Below, in pieces: positions 11,307 to 22,866 of a stretch of DNA of 64,000 nt. The stretch comes from Udeniomyces pyricola (Eukaryota > Basidiomycota > Tremellomycetes > Cystofilobasidiales > Mrakiaceae). The notes below the pieces were generated by a model, which was given only the letters and a program-made list of their open reading frames with translations, was not told the origin of the DNA and did not search any database. Location of the stretch: the NCBI GenBank assembly GCA_039545295.1, contig BCIK01000025.1:44066-108065 (forward strand). The letters run 5' to 3'. A program made the translations under genes and the position numbers. Each line of letters starts with the position of its first letter. The stretch's first letter is position 1.

Positions 11307-14300
11307 TCAAGAGAAACAAAAATACAAGAATGATCTCTCCAATGAGGATCGAAATAAAGGTAGCATATCTGACCTTTCCCGAACAACCTCGTCCAATCGC
11401 GCTTGTGACGCATCGAGTTCAGTCTGGTCCAGCCTCTGAGTGAGCGAAGCAACGGCTTGAGCGTGGCTCGCCTCCAATCGCCGTCGCAGACCATCTGACC
11501 GACAGGAAAAAAAATTGAAGCCGACAAAGGGGAAGAAGCAAAAACAAATGAACAAGGTCAGAGACCATAATTCGTTTTCGAATTGAGATCTAGCACATGA
11601 CCTTTGGTAGGAGAGGATGACCCAAGCAGCGATAGAAGAGAAGTTAATAGACCTACCAACAAGATCAGCATGACCCTGATCATGCGGAGACATACAGGCG
11701 GGTGGTAGCCCCTGAGCGGGAGACATATCTGAAATTAATCTTTCCAGTCGATCTGAAGTTGCCAAAAGTTTATCCAAAGCAGTCACTTGACCGTCGATCG
11801 TCTGACAAACCGCAACGGCAACGACAACACCGACAACAAATCCAACGAACATTTGAAGGAAACATGGCGAGAATCAAGCGGTTTTTGATGAGGCAAAGAG
11901 ATCAGTCATGGGTGAAAGAACGATGATTGACTTGAGAGATGTCTTGACACATGGCTGAATGTAGACTTACCACACCCACTGGTCCCAATCCCAATCGTTC
12001 TCCTACTTCCCTCCTCATCTGCCGCTCGTCTGAACCGTTTGGATACCCAGCGAGCAACGCCCGATCCGTTATCCGCTCCGTGTCCAGACTCATGATCGCC
12101 TGCGTCTGAGCGACGAGTCGGCCGTCAAGCGAAGTGAGATGGGTAGAGATCTGAGACGAGAGGACCGGAAGTACATCTTGTCGAAGCGTGAGTAGCTGAA
12201 AAGAACGATGTCGATGCGAAAACCCGAGCCGAGTGAGAAAAGTAGGTAAGTGTCCAATGCAAAAGAAGATCAAGAAAAAGAGAAGACGATCGATAAACAA
12301 GAGTGTTGCTCAAAACGAAAACACTAATAGGTTTTACCTCAATTTGTTGAGCATCCAATCGGTCTCGAACCTCTCCTCGAACGTCAAGTAGCGATCGTCC
12401 TACCGATCGAAGTTGAACCTAAAACCGTTTTGACAGCAAGTTGTCAAGCTTCATCCATCCTTTTGACTTTCTCTGTCCCAGGATATACCCAACAGAGCGA
12501 GTCCTAAACACTCACGAATTCACGTTCAAGATCAAGCAAGTTTTCTCGACGCTCATGTCGTCCTGCAAGGATATCTTGTCCAGGCTCATCCAATTCCCTC
12601 TCGAGAGACGTTTGGACATGGCGTTGGACTCGTCGATCAATCTTGGCGAGGATTTGGGCGCTTTCCTCGGGCCAACCAAAAGCAATATGAAGATGCAAGT
12701 GAGATGACCACGTCAATGACTTGATCAATCAATCTTCGTCCCATGGGACATGATGGACATGGACCACCTTACCGCTTGCGAGACAAAAACTGAGGATCTC
12801 GATTCTTATACCTCGCTTCAAGCCGTTTGTCCAACTCCCTCAAGAGCTCATCTCGTCGGGCCAACGAGCCTGGATGATAACAGTCAGCTGTCGAGCGTGT
12901 CACAGAAGACGTTGGTCGTCCGGCCGCTGATGTGGTCGTTTGAGGGCTCGACCGAAGCGTAACGTTAAGTCGGTGTAAGGCCTGGGACGGTTGGAATAGG
13001 AACAGGAACGGCATCAGTAAGTCACGTTGCATGATCTCAATTGCCATCACTTCGGTCCTGATTAGCCTAAAGATACGTAGCCATCCAGATATGAAAATAA
13101 AGGACTGACCGATAGGGCATCTTGAGCATGTTGAGCCGTCCAAACTGGCAGTGAATTTTGGATCGAATCATGTCGATCTCTTCAAGCAAAAACACGTTCA
13201 AGCAAATTAACCCCCCCCCCCCCTTTCTACTCAGTCAATATGACTCACGCCTGGGTCGAGCGGACTAGCAATTATCGCTCCCTAACCCATTTATACAGAT
13301 CCGCACAGAGTCAAGAGGAACACTCACAACAATCGATTGTTGAGCTCACGCAATACCTCGTTTAACTTCTTGACGTCCAACTCTGAGTCATACGCCATCA
13401 GCTTTTCCAGGCTGCTCCCTAGAGACGAGGAAGAAGAAGGAGGTGACTCGAGATCGTTGGCGAGCTGTGAAAGGAGGAGCTCTAAATTGGCTGGATTTCT
13501 AACGAAGAGAAAGAGGTACGCTGTTAGTCATGCATTGAACAGCGTGGACGAGCGTCTACCTCCCCCAAGTTGACCTCGATTAGATTTTGAAGAGAGAGAA
13601 AAATCTCAAGAGAAAAAAAAACCTGTATTGACTTAAACTCACGGGTCCATCCGATCCTTTTCCCTACCCAACTTGTCGATTCGCTTCGAGACCTCTTCTA
13701 TGATCCTAATACTCTCCTCCCACCTTTCGCGCAACTCTTTCAACTTGACGAGTTTCATGCTTGCTGCGACACATCCTGCAATCTCCATTTCGTCGCTCTC
13801 CTTCTGCTCTCGCATAGCGAGCAGCAGCTGATCCAGTTCAGCTTGAGCGTGTTCCAACGCCCGGGTCGTCCGAGAAAGGGAAGCTTGAGTGGTAGAATAC
13901 AGAGCGTAGGAAGATGTGGCGGGGGGGAATATGGATTGAAGAGTCGGAAGGGAAAGATGGCGGGTCGCTTGAGGGTCTTGAAGTCTGAGATATTGGATTG
14001 TTGACAGTGTCGGAGATGGTCCAAGGAAAGGAAAGAGGCAAGAAGCAAAGTGCCACAGACGGTGTTTATATATATAAATGTTGAGGAATGGATTCAGCTC
14101 TCCGAAATCAACCATCTCGCAAGATACAACATCACCCAATCAACGCTACACGACATTGTGTCCTATAGCAACGAACCTGTGAAGTTCCGTTCTGATGTGA
14201 GCAGCTAGGGTCCGTCCGACGAGGAGTGAAGAAAGGTGATGGAAGAGGATATGAACCGATCCTTTACACCATCTGTCTCTCATGATCGAGTTATATCACG

Positions 14301-14813
14301 AGATCCATCGATTCCAAAAAAAAAAAACATCCGTCAAGATGAGCATCCGATCAGGTCTAAAAGCTCAACTTTTGACTATCCGTATACCTGACTGTTTTTT
14401 CGACCCGCAGAAAGATATTCTAGCCTACTCCACCCTTCATCCCTCAAAAGGCATCGCATGAAACCTGGATTTTCCCCGAAATTGACGCACCGTTCGACGT
14501 CCTTCAACTTCAATCCGTCAACCGACTTTCCTGACCCGTCCATTCCCTCTCCCATCAGCTCACTCTTGGACTGAGCCTCATCGTACCCCAGATGCTGAGT
14601 GAGCCACACAAATATCTCTTGGGGTGGAAGGAGGGCAAAACTTGGGTTGACGATAGGACGATAGTCTGTTATTCCTTCGAGGTCGGTCTCATGAGCGCCC
14701 AGGGTGGCAGACGTCTGCGGACGACGGCGGTGATTGAACGAAGACGCGATAGGCGCCGACGGGAGGTCTTCCTGAGTGGGACGATTGGGTCGGGTTGGAA
14801 GTCGAGATGGCAT
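11307..14813 (-). CDS. Unidentified coiled-coil protein
   Basis: Twelve exons, 5' to 3': 14405-14813, 14177-14204, 13643-13984, 13328-13498, 13249-13264, 13110-13177, 12773-13066, 12516-12660, 12338-12418, 11971-12195, 11657-11801, 11307-11494. They join to about 703 residues. Two points are uncertain: the first donor (14404 or 14392, same phase) and the 3' end. The N-terminus is basic and disordered. It is followed by a small folded segment (LPPQEIFVWLTQHLGY, ENPGFMRCLLRDEGWSRL) and then long heptad-type helices such as SRTTRALEHAQAELDQLLLA and LRERWEESIRIIEEVSKRI, continuing almost to the C-terminus. I find no membrane segment once introns are removed. The shape (small N-terminal domain plus long coiled coils) resembles spindle, kinetochore or augmin-type subunits. 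This is only an impression of architecture. I do not recognise the family. Confidence 0.65.
13209..13223. repeat. C homopolymer in an intron
   Basis: A run of about 13 C bases lies in the intron between the 16-nt exon (13249-13264) and the 68-nt exon (13110-13177) of the coiled-coil gene. In the transcript it reads as a G run. Confidence 0.8.
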
Positions 14814-15714
14814 GGATGAAAGAGTTGACGGTTGGTCGATTGTTGGTCGATTGAAATCCGGGAGCGTGGCCGAGGTAGTGGAGGTGATGTTGTTTGGTGA
14901 TGACTCGCGTGGCGTGTTGAACGTTCATTTTACTTTATGACGTTGATCATATATATATATATATTCACCCTCGACCACCGCGTCGCCGCGCTTTTTATTA
15001 TCATGGCCTTCTCTCCCTATCTTTTGTATCCATGCAAATCGTCATTAGATAGCACTCACATTCCCAATCATTGACCGACACTACCAACCCATCATATCAA
15101 TTTCATTAGGGCACTCCACGAATGACCACCACTGATGTATAATAACAGTACGTATAAAAAAGAAACTGAACAGCAGAAATTAATAGGGCCGGGATTGATC
15201 ATGGGTATATCGATATCCCCCCGGAACAATGATGTATGAACGTGACCGCAGAAGACATGAATGACCAAACAAGAAGAAGAAGAAGAAAAGCAAGACCAAA
15301 CATAAGACAAACGTAGCGCGCAGAAGAAGAAACAGAAGAAGAAGAGGAAGAAGGAGAAGCAAGCTAACACTGGCGCCCGAGAACAAGGAAAAATAAATAA
15401 AATGAGAATGCACTTGGATTAATCATCGGCTCTCGGCTAAGAGCCTATACTAGTAGCAACCAACAGAAGGAACGAAGTCATTTGGAAGAGTGTGACGAGC
15501 AGGACGCCATGATGAAGCCAGGAAAAAGAAAAAAAAAAAAGAAAAAAAGAGGAGCATGTTGAACGAAGAGCGAAAAGAAGAGAGAGCGGCGAAACAACAA
15601 CAAAAAATAAAGGGGGTAAACATAAAGCAACCAAAGAAGGAGGTAGTCGAAGGAACAAGATGAAGAACAGCGAGCGGAAACCGTTTCCTTTCATTGGTGG
15701 CTCTTGTTTCTGGA
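14814..15714. other. Spacer between two minus-strand genes
   Basis: This contains the promoter of the coiled-coil gene, with a (TA) run at about 14949-14962, and the 3' flank of the MIT-domain gene, which is rich in AAG/GAA triplets (15260-15360) and A runs. Nothing coding is supported. Confidence 0.6.
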
Positions 15715-18700
15715 TCAGTGACACAGATCCTTTTCCCTCCGCTTGACAAACTTTTCGCTCAGAAGTTCCATATCCTTCAACACGAACAACACGACGTTCG
15801 CCTGAAGGTAACTCGTAATCTTCTTGAGTCGCTCCTGGATTGTCGCGAGTAAGCCCGGGGGGAGCGAGAGGTAATTGGGCGTCGGCGCAAGGAAGCTAGC
15901 GGTGAGGTGACGCTCGAACAGTTGGGCTTTGTGAAGGAAGAGCGCGAGGGTTTGGATGTAGGATGGAAGATGGGAATCCGGGCTAAAGAAAAATGAGGAT
16001 ATTGGAATAGACAGGATTCAGCGAATCTGTCAGCCTTGTCCACACTCAGGTAGACGACGGAAGGTTGGGGCCATGAAAGGAAAAGGGAAGAAAAGAGGTC
16101 GAACAACGTGAGATCAACACGTACTTCTTTCCGGTCGAGAGCCGATCGAGACCACGTGACAGTTTAGAGCCCCAAGCGTTGAGTGTCGTTGACGTCGTCT
16201 ACCATTAGAAACACAGATCAGAATCAGACAAAAGCGAAGGGTACGGAACGAAAAAGGGAAGACGTTGAGCTAAAATGTGCCCATCCCCACATCATCGTCT
16301 CTAACTCTCTCTTTTTTTTTTTCTTGCATCAACGCAAGAACCAATTCTCGAAATGGCAAACTACTCACCGATCCATTCCGATTTCGATTCTTCGTCAACG
16401 AACTGCCCAACTTCTTCTCCAATTGAGTTTGACCTTCCTTCATCGTCCTCTCCACAAACGTCTCCAGCACCTTGGCCACGGCCACGGCTGCATCGGCCGC
16501 TTCCCTCGGTTTCAACGCCGTCCCAGGTTGACCGTCCCCTTCGGGCTCAAGCAAGAGCACAGCCCCGACGCGTTCAAGTTCGCGAAGCTGACGGACGAAC
16601 CCATCGAGGACCATCGTTTTGGTATCGAGCGCGAGGAGATGGGCGCCGGTTTGGTACCATGACGCAAAAGGAATATGACGATCTGCGAGTAAGTACGCTC
16701 CTCCGCCGGCGGCACCTCCGTTGGGGGTGAAGGGTGGGACAGAAGAGACTGGTGAACCAGCGGTGGATGTCGTGGCGGAATTGGACTGCAGAGTAGAAGG
16801 AGGCAAGAGAGGGGACATGGATAGTCGAATGGTTCGCATGATGTAGTATGGCACTAGATATCGCGTCGTTGGGGCAGGTTCGATTGGTGCTGGAGCAGAG
16901 GGGTATCCGATCCGGCGCAAGGAAACGATTCGACCATGGTTGGACTGAACTGAATGACTGCTAGTCGTCGGCGTCGAAGGCGAGAAAACCCGCTGGCCAT
17001 TGGCAAGGATGATGGGTCGATTGAAAGGAAGAGCCTGCCTCGCACCGGTAGGGTGCATCATGTTTCGCGCGGTACCAAGGGAAGAACCTGGTCGAGATGG
17101 AAGCGTCATGACTTTCATGGCCGAAGTGAGATGATGGGTGTTAATGGCAGCGAGTGAAGGGGCTCTTGAGCGAGGTCGAAGAGAGGTCGAGAAGAATTTG
17201 GGTAGAGGCGTTCCGGCAGGACCAGGTCCTCGTCCAATCGAGTATGCGTTGGAAGGATGTCGGGAGGTCGTGGACGCAATGATGTGGGGCTGGGATGGAA
17301 CGGAGAGCTTACGAACCACACCGGGCTCGACGTTGTTGTGATGAGTGGAGTCGGTGGGAATAGAGGTATGGGACGAAGCAATTGTTGATTGAATTGGGGG
17401 TGGAGGAATGGTGGGCCGCTGCTTGCCAGGTTGGGACAAAGCCCGGAGTCGCCCCGAGAGCGATTTGGAGTGACCAGACGAGCGACTAGTCGTTGGCTCG
17501 TGCGGTAACGGCTGCTGTTGTGGCTCACCACGAGGGATGAAAGGTGGCTCAGCACTAGCAGCCCGAGGAAACAGCTCGTCAGTTGGTTGCTCTGCCGTCG
17601 ACGCATGGAGCGAATCAGGAGGAAGAAATGTTGAGGTCGAGAGCGCAGTCGCCTTGCGCCGAGAGGGATTGCCGACAGTGCCATTACCAGAGTAGTCGAG
17701 CTGCTGTGGACCCCACGTCCCATCATGGGGAACAGGCGAATTCAACCGACGAGTACTTTGAGGTGAGAGAAGCGCATCTGGAGCTGGTTGCAAGGACACT
17801 TGGGAGTCTGGCCTAGAATGCGTCTCTCTGCTATCTCTGCCATTGGGTAAACTCATTCGTTCCGGCACACCCTCGAGCGCCCGTTCTCCATGACTGATCC
17901 GCTGCTTGTCGACCGACATTCGCTTACGGCTCCCCGATCCCTGTCCACTCTGCCCTTGCGCAGCATCCTCATCTTCGCCGGCCTGAATCTGGTCGAGCAA
18001 GCTCTGCCTTCGTAGGCGCGCCTCAGCTTGTTCCTCCTCCCGAGTTGCTGAGGCTACGAGGGCAGGATCGCTCGGTCGGTAGCGCAGCCCGTTGGGAGCA
18101 TACTCTGGTAAGGACGGCGTAGGAGGTTGGGAACTGTTGAGTGTTGAGATGGAGCTTCCGGCTTGCGTCATGGAAGAAAGGGAGCCAGTTGAAGAGCGTG
18201 AAGACGACGCGACATGAGCTTCGTAGGAGGCGTGCTGGTTGGAAAGACGAATGCGATTAGCCGCATATGATGGTATTGGTGGTGGTGGCACGACGGGACG
18301 CGACGCAAGCTCGAGGGAAGTGGCAGACATGGTGGGGCGCGGTGTTGGACGAGAAATGGATCGAGGTCGCGGCGTCGGCTGATTCGGATCGACAACCTCG
18401 GATCGCGTCCGACCGTGGCTGCTGGACGTTCGGCTCCGCGTGGATGCCTGTGAAGCGACAGAATTCGCTCGGCTGACGGGCGAGCCAGAACATGGATGCG
18501 TGACGGCCTGATCCTCATGCGAGAGGCGGAAATCCGGATTGCCACTGTTTTCGCACGGGTGGTCTGCCTCCTCGGGTGATTCGGGTGGAGGTGTTGGTAC
18601 AGGCGACCACGCCGCCTGATTGGAAAGCAGCTCGATTCGGGTGAGGTACGCGTCGTGCTAACAAAGTTGAACGAAGGCAGGGTGCAGCAGCAGATGACAT

Positions 18701-19629
18701 GGAGAAAGGAAGGAAAGCGTCAGACTTTGTCCTGGCAAGAACACTCAGATATTGACTGTCAGGTCAAGGGAGGGTTAAGAACTCAATCAACTCACGATAC
18801 CTCTCAACGTTCTGCCTTCATCCTCTGCCCCTGCTCTTCCTGCGCCCGGCCCAGTCTTGCCCTTGCCCCCGTTACGCTTCTCCTCGCTCGCGTCGACGCG
18901 CGCCATGACCTCTGCTAATCTCGCAACAGTTTCCTTGTACATCTCAAGGGCCTCGGCGAACCGGTTGTCTTGATCGAGCATTACGGCCTGTTGGGCGAGG
19001 TCGAGCGCGTACTGAAGCAACACGCGAGAAGGAGTTCGACCGCGGGATGAATCGTAGCGACCCTCACCGGGTCGTGTATGGGTCGGAGGAGGTGCGGCGA
19101 GCGATCGATGGACTGTCGAGGAGCCCGGAGATGGAGGATGACGATGAGGAGCAATTGAAGATGATGAGGTTGTAGAGTAGTGGTGAGATTTAGGGCTAGA
19201 TGACTCCACGGGTAGCAGTCTAGACGATGTTGAACCCGAGGTCGAGTAACTCGCGACTGAGGGGTTGTCGTGAGGCGGGGAGATTGGCGGACTCGTCCGC
19301 AATCCGTAAGGATGAGGACCCGATGAGCTGTAGGACTGATCACGTTGATGACGATCGAACGAATTGGAATCGTGGTGATGATGAGGTTGGTCGGCTGTCT
19401 CGTGGGTGAATGTGGAGACATGAGGCGGGAAGGACGTGTAGGAGGTTTGTTGTTGACCAAGGTTCGAGCTCCCTCTGAAGCTGTGTGGTGAGGACGATAA
19501 CGAGGCTTGGATCTCATTCGAACTAGATGAATGCTGGTGATAGGGATCGTCTGGATTTTTTCTTAGAGAGCCGTAGGCCTGTTGGTATGGATGATGGGCA
19601 GAGATGGGGGCACGACCTGCGGATGGCAT
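15715..19629 (-). CDS. Large MIT-domain protein
   Basis: Four exons, 5' to 3': 18796-19629, 16369-18657, 16125-16198, 15715-15982, joining to 1154 residues. The first 195 residues are low-complexity Ser/His/Pro. Residues about 198-250 form a three-helix MIT (microtubule-interacting and trafficking) domain: VLLQYALDLAQQAVMLDQDN, RFAEALEMYKETVARLAEVM. A very long disordered Ser/Pro/Arg region follows. The last 230 residues are helical again (YYIMRTIRLSMSPL, LDGFVRQLRELERVGAVLLL, PSYIQTLALFLHKAQLFERH). Known MIT domains bind ESCRT-III tails or related traffic factors. A MIT plus a C-terminal helical domain occurs in uncharacterised fungal proteins. The ATG at 19629 is the last sensible start before the conserved part. 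Upstream in-frame codons are open to about 20100, so the true N-terminus could be longer or carry a spliced leader. Confidence 0.82.
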
Positions 19630-20483
19630 GGCCCGTGCGTCGTCAGGACCTGGTGCGCTGTGTGGGGAGGAAGACGCGACGTATGAAGTGGACGGTTCGA
19701 GAGCTGACGACGAGGGCGCGACGATGAAGGAAAGAATATCAGTCAGTTTGTGAGAAGTGTTGGATGGGCAAGAAATGATTGAGGAGAGTGTTGGCAAGTT
19801 GGGAGGTTGATGATGTAGTGGATGATGGCAAGAGATCCCAGCTGATGGAGAGGGAACAGAAGGAGAACCCATCGAGAAAGCAAGCGACAGAGAAAGGGAA
19901 CTCACATTGGCCAGGCGGCATGTTCGCGAGCATCCAGACCAGGTTCGTCCTCGAGTCTGGCACTCGTTTAGCGTGTCAAGGCGGATGGGGGTGACAGGGG
20001 GAATGGAGATGACTGAGGAGCTGGCAAGACGAAGCAGAACGCGAGGACGATGGCAGATGGATTGAGGCCCAAAGGGAGGCGGAGATGACGGAGGCAGCAC
20101 GTCGAGGCAGCAGGTTCAAGCTCCATGTTGCTTCATGCGGCCAGTCCACACGCGGGATGTTGGCGCAGGTTGGCAACGCTGGCTAAGGCAGGCAGCCTAA
20201 GGCAAAAGCCAAATCAATATTCTGTCCACTCATGACATATATACATCAAGTAAACATATCCGTATATACATATATACACACACACCATTATCCATCCCAT
20301 CCCATCCCATCCCATCTCATCAGATCCAAACAGATCAGAACACACGACCAACTCATCCCACTCCCACCAACCAAACAAATCAATCGCAACGCGATCCTAA
20401 TCAGGCAATACAACCAACCGAAACAAACAACTCGATAATTACCGCCACTGCCTCTCAATCCTTTCTCCAAACATACGGCCCAG
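19630..20483. other. Spacer upstream of the MIT gene
   Basis: This is the promoter side of the MIT-domain gene and the 3' flank of the RING-CH gene, both on the minus strand. It contains a CCCAT pentamer array (20292-20320) and TATATACA-type simple sequence near 20235-20285. A GTGAGT near 19900 on the minus strand could be the donor of a leader intron. No separate gene is supported. Confidence 0.5.
20292..20320. repeat. CCCAT pentamer repeat
   Basis: About five head-to-tail CCCAT units, the last degenerate, in the spacer between the MIT-domain and RING-CH genes. Confidence 0.85.
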
Positions 20484-22114
20484 TCACCCCATTCGAACGT
20501 TCAATGGTTCCAGTTGGGGTCCATGGGAGCCAAGGTCTGCCACAAGACCGCCCGAGTCTCCTTCCGACTCTGTGGGCGAGACCTCGAGGATAGCCGTCTC
20601 GGCCCGAAGAAGCAGCCGACTGGAGAGATCCGAAAGGGCGTGATACAGCATGAGGAACGTCCTAGGTAAAATCGCGATGGAGGGGAACATCGTTCAACTT
20701 GAAAGCTTGACTGCCAAACACCACATCGACACAGACGAAGCGGGTGAGTTTGTCACGCGACGCACCTGACCAGGCCGACAGCTACCAGCAACACCATGAC
20801 GACGGCACCAAGATCCCCCCCTCGACGACTAGCTGACCCACCACCTCCTCGGCGTCGTCCGAATCTTGCGAACGAAGGCACGTGATATGTGTTGAAGACG
20901 GAAAAGATGGGCAGGAGCGAGAACGAGAGCAAGAACGAAACAAATGAAGCCGATCCGACGAGGGCAACCCCAAGTGTCATACGATGAGTGATCCACTCTG
21001 CCAACGTCGCCGAGGGAGAAGGTGGGAAATGGATGGCTGAAGACGAAACCACACGTGGTGGAGTATAAACGACCCCGAAGAGGTCGCTCAACCATTGCAG
21101 GAAGCGAACCCTCCATGTGGGTGCTTGTGAAGTCGTCTTTCCTCCTCCGACAAGCTTTCCAACCGTGCCATCCCAGAGTCCAAGGATCACTTCGCCGGCC
21201 TCTCCATCAGAAAAGATATTGACGGCGCTCCGAATGATTTCAAAGGCGGTGCTCGAGGGTGCGTAGCGAATGGTGGTCATGCCGTCCTGAGGGGGCTCAA
21301 GAAGAACTTCGGCAAAAGTGTGCATCTTCGAAGAAGCGAGGGGTGAGGACATCGAAGGGGTTGAAATGTATGTCGACAAAAAGAGGGAGAGAAGATGGCC
21401 AGCAAGAAGGGTGAGAAGAACGAAAGCAAGGCACGTCGTCGCAAGGATCGCCACTAAGATTGGTTCGTGTCAAGCAAGAGTACGCATCAGCACGGGAAAC
21501 CATCGAGTAACGTCCCTGTGCTTCTCTGGTGTGGTCAGTTACCGACCTCTATTAGTTGCCAGGCCTGAGATTCTGGTTCTGGCGAATCGATACTGAAATC
21601 GACATTGGCTGCACTCATAGAAGGCCGTCTTGTTGGTGGCAGAGTTACGCCATGCGGCGAGGCACTTGACTGGACGAAGCAACGTCGGGCCATCAGCACG
21701 GCTATGTATATGATGAGCGGTGCTCGGTACTTGGGACAAGGCAGCTTTGGGATACATACCGTGTACGTGCCTCGCTGTACCACTGCATCGACACGGGGAG
21801 AAGAGTCGGCCCGAGATGGCCTGGTCTTCTTCGCCAGCGAAGCAGATGCGGCAGATGCGTTCATCAGAGGGCGAAGCATACTCGAGCGGGTCAGTTGGAG
21901 GCGGTTCAGTCGTATGACGATTCTCAAGTGGGGCAGGAGACGGAGGTAGCTGTATCGACGCGGGATCGAGGCCTAGCGTATGGCAAGATGGAGCGGGGTG
22001 TAGTGAACAGTTATCGGAGCATGAGCCAAGAGGGAAAGCCAGCAATTCTTGTTCGATGGCATCGATGTCGTCCTGATCGGGATGGAGGCAAAAGGTTGGA
22101 GATGTGCCCTCCAT
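20484..22114 (-). CDS. Membrane RING-CH (MARCH-type) E3 ubiquitin ligase
   Basis: Four exons, 5' to 3': 21760-22114, 21547-21669, 20766-21453, 20484-20661, joining to 447 residues with all phases closing. After an acidic, proline-rich N-terminus a RING variant follows the C4HC3 pattern: CRIC, then CRC, seven residues to His, HVK-C, and CSQC. The exon 1-2 splice rebuilds the central H-x2-C spacing exactly, which supports the model. Downstream are hydrophobic segments (VAILATTCLAFVLLTLLAGH, VALVGSASFVSFLLSFSLLP, GAVVMVLLVAVGL) that make this a multi-pass membrane protein. Family members ubiquitinate membrane proteins in the ER, Golgi or endosomes, with the RING facing the cytosol. The last exon (from TFLMLYHALSDL) is joined by a GTGCGT donor. 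Reading through that donor would stop seven codons later. Confidence 0.9.
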
Positions 22115-22866
22115 GATATTGTATGGTGTACTGCAAACGTTCCGGTGGGAATGGACTGATCTTATGTAGGGTCGAGTTCGGTTCGAGAATATGGCTTACC
22201 ACGACAATCGACAAAACGCACAGAATCCCGGGCCTAACGTGTCTGAGGTCCCCCAGTCATAAGTCATAGAAGGGGCACCCGCCTTTGGTAAACTCCGCCA
22301 CGATGAAGTGACGTCTTGCAGGCGGGTTTTTGCAGTTAATTAAACCGATCAGTTACATGTCCCACACAGATCGACTGCCATACCCTTCATATCACTTTCC
22401 TCTCAGCCACATATATGTATATATGAGAAGCAAAATGACACTCAGATTCTGTATCAAGATCAACCCAGTTCTCCACACAACTCACGGATCAATATATATG
22501 ATGTGTTTGATTGCATCATGATCACAAGCTCTTGCTCACGCTAGAGAGGTGATCGGCGTTGATACATATAGTACGTCAGCACGGGTAACGTCCGATCGAG
22601 GCCTTGGTCTCCATTCTTTGACGTTTTTCCTCCGATCCGTCTGTGATTTAACAGATTCTATCCCACACCTTTTAGCCTTCTATTCTCACCATCCCGTCTC
22701 AATTCCTAGCCTTCCCCTGCAAGCCACATTCACTCTACAGTTGATTTCGTCCCCAGGCCAGCTGCTCCTTGCCTTGACCTCTAGCCTTCGCCTCCTCGAT
22801 CGCTTCCCATCCCCTCAGGTGCGCTTGCCTGCTTCACCCCTAATCCTCCCCCTCCCCTCCATCCGC
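22115..22866. promoter_or_regulatory. Divergent promoter between RING-CH and aquaporin genes
   Basis: The RING-CH gene reads left and the aquaporin gene reads right from these 752 bases, so both promoters must lie here. The half next to the aquaporin is strongly CT-rich (about 22620-22860). A TATATGTATATATGA block lies near 22410. I recognise no specific factor site. Confidence 0.5.

Noticed and set aside
11802..11860. Apparent transmembrane segment (MFVGFVVGVVVAVAVC) in the coiled-coil gene
   Set aside because: It is the pyrimidine-rich end of an intron read as protein. The acceptor before 11801 joins GLGPVGV to TIDGQVTALDK in phase, and the hydrophobic stretch has no upstream acceptor of its own.
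16353..16730. Open frames on the plus strand inside the MIT gene
   Set aside because: They are antisense to a long exon with clear helical protein, and show no splice or start support.
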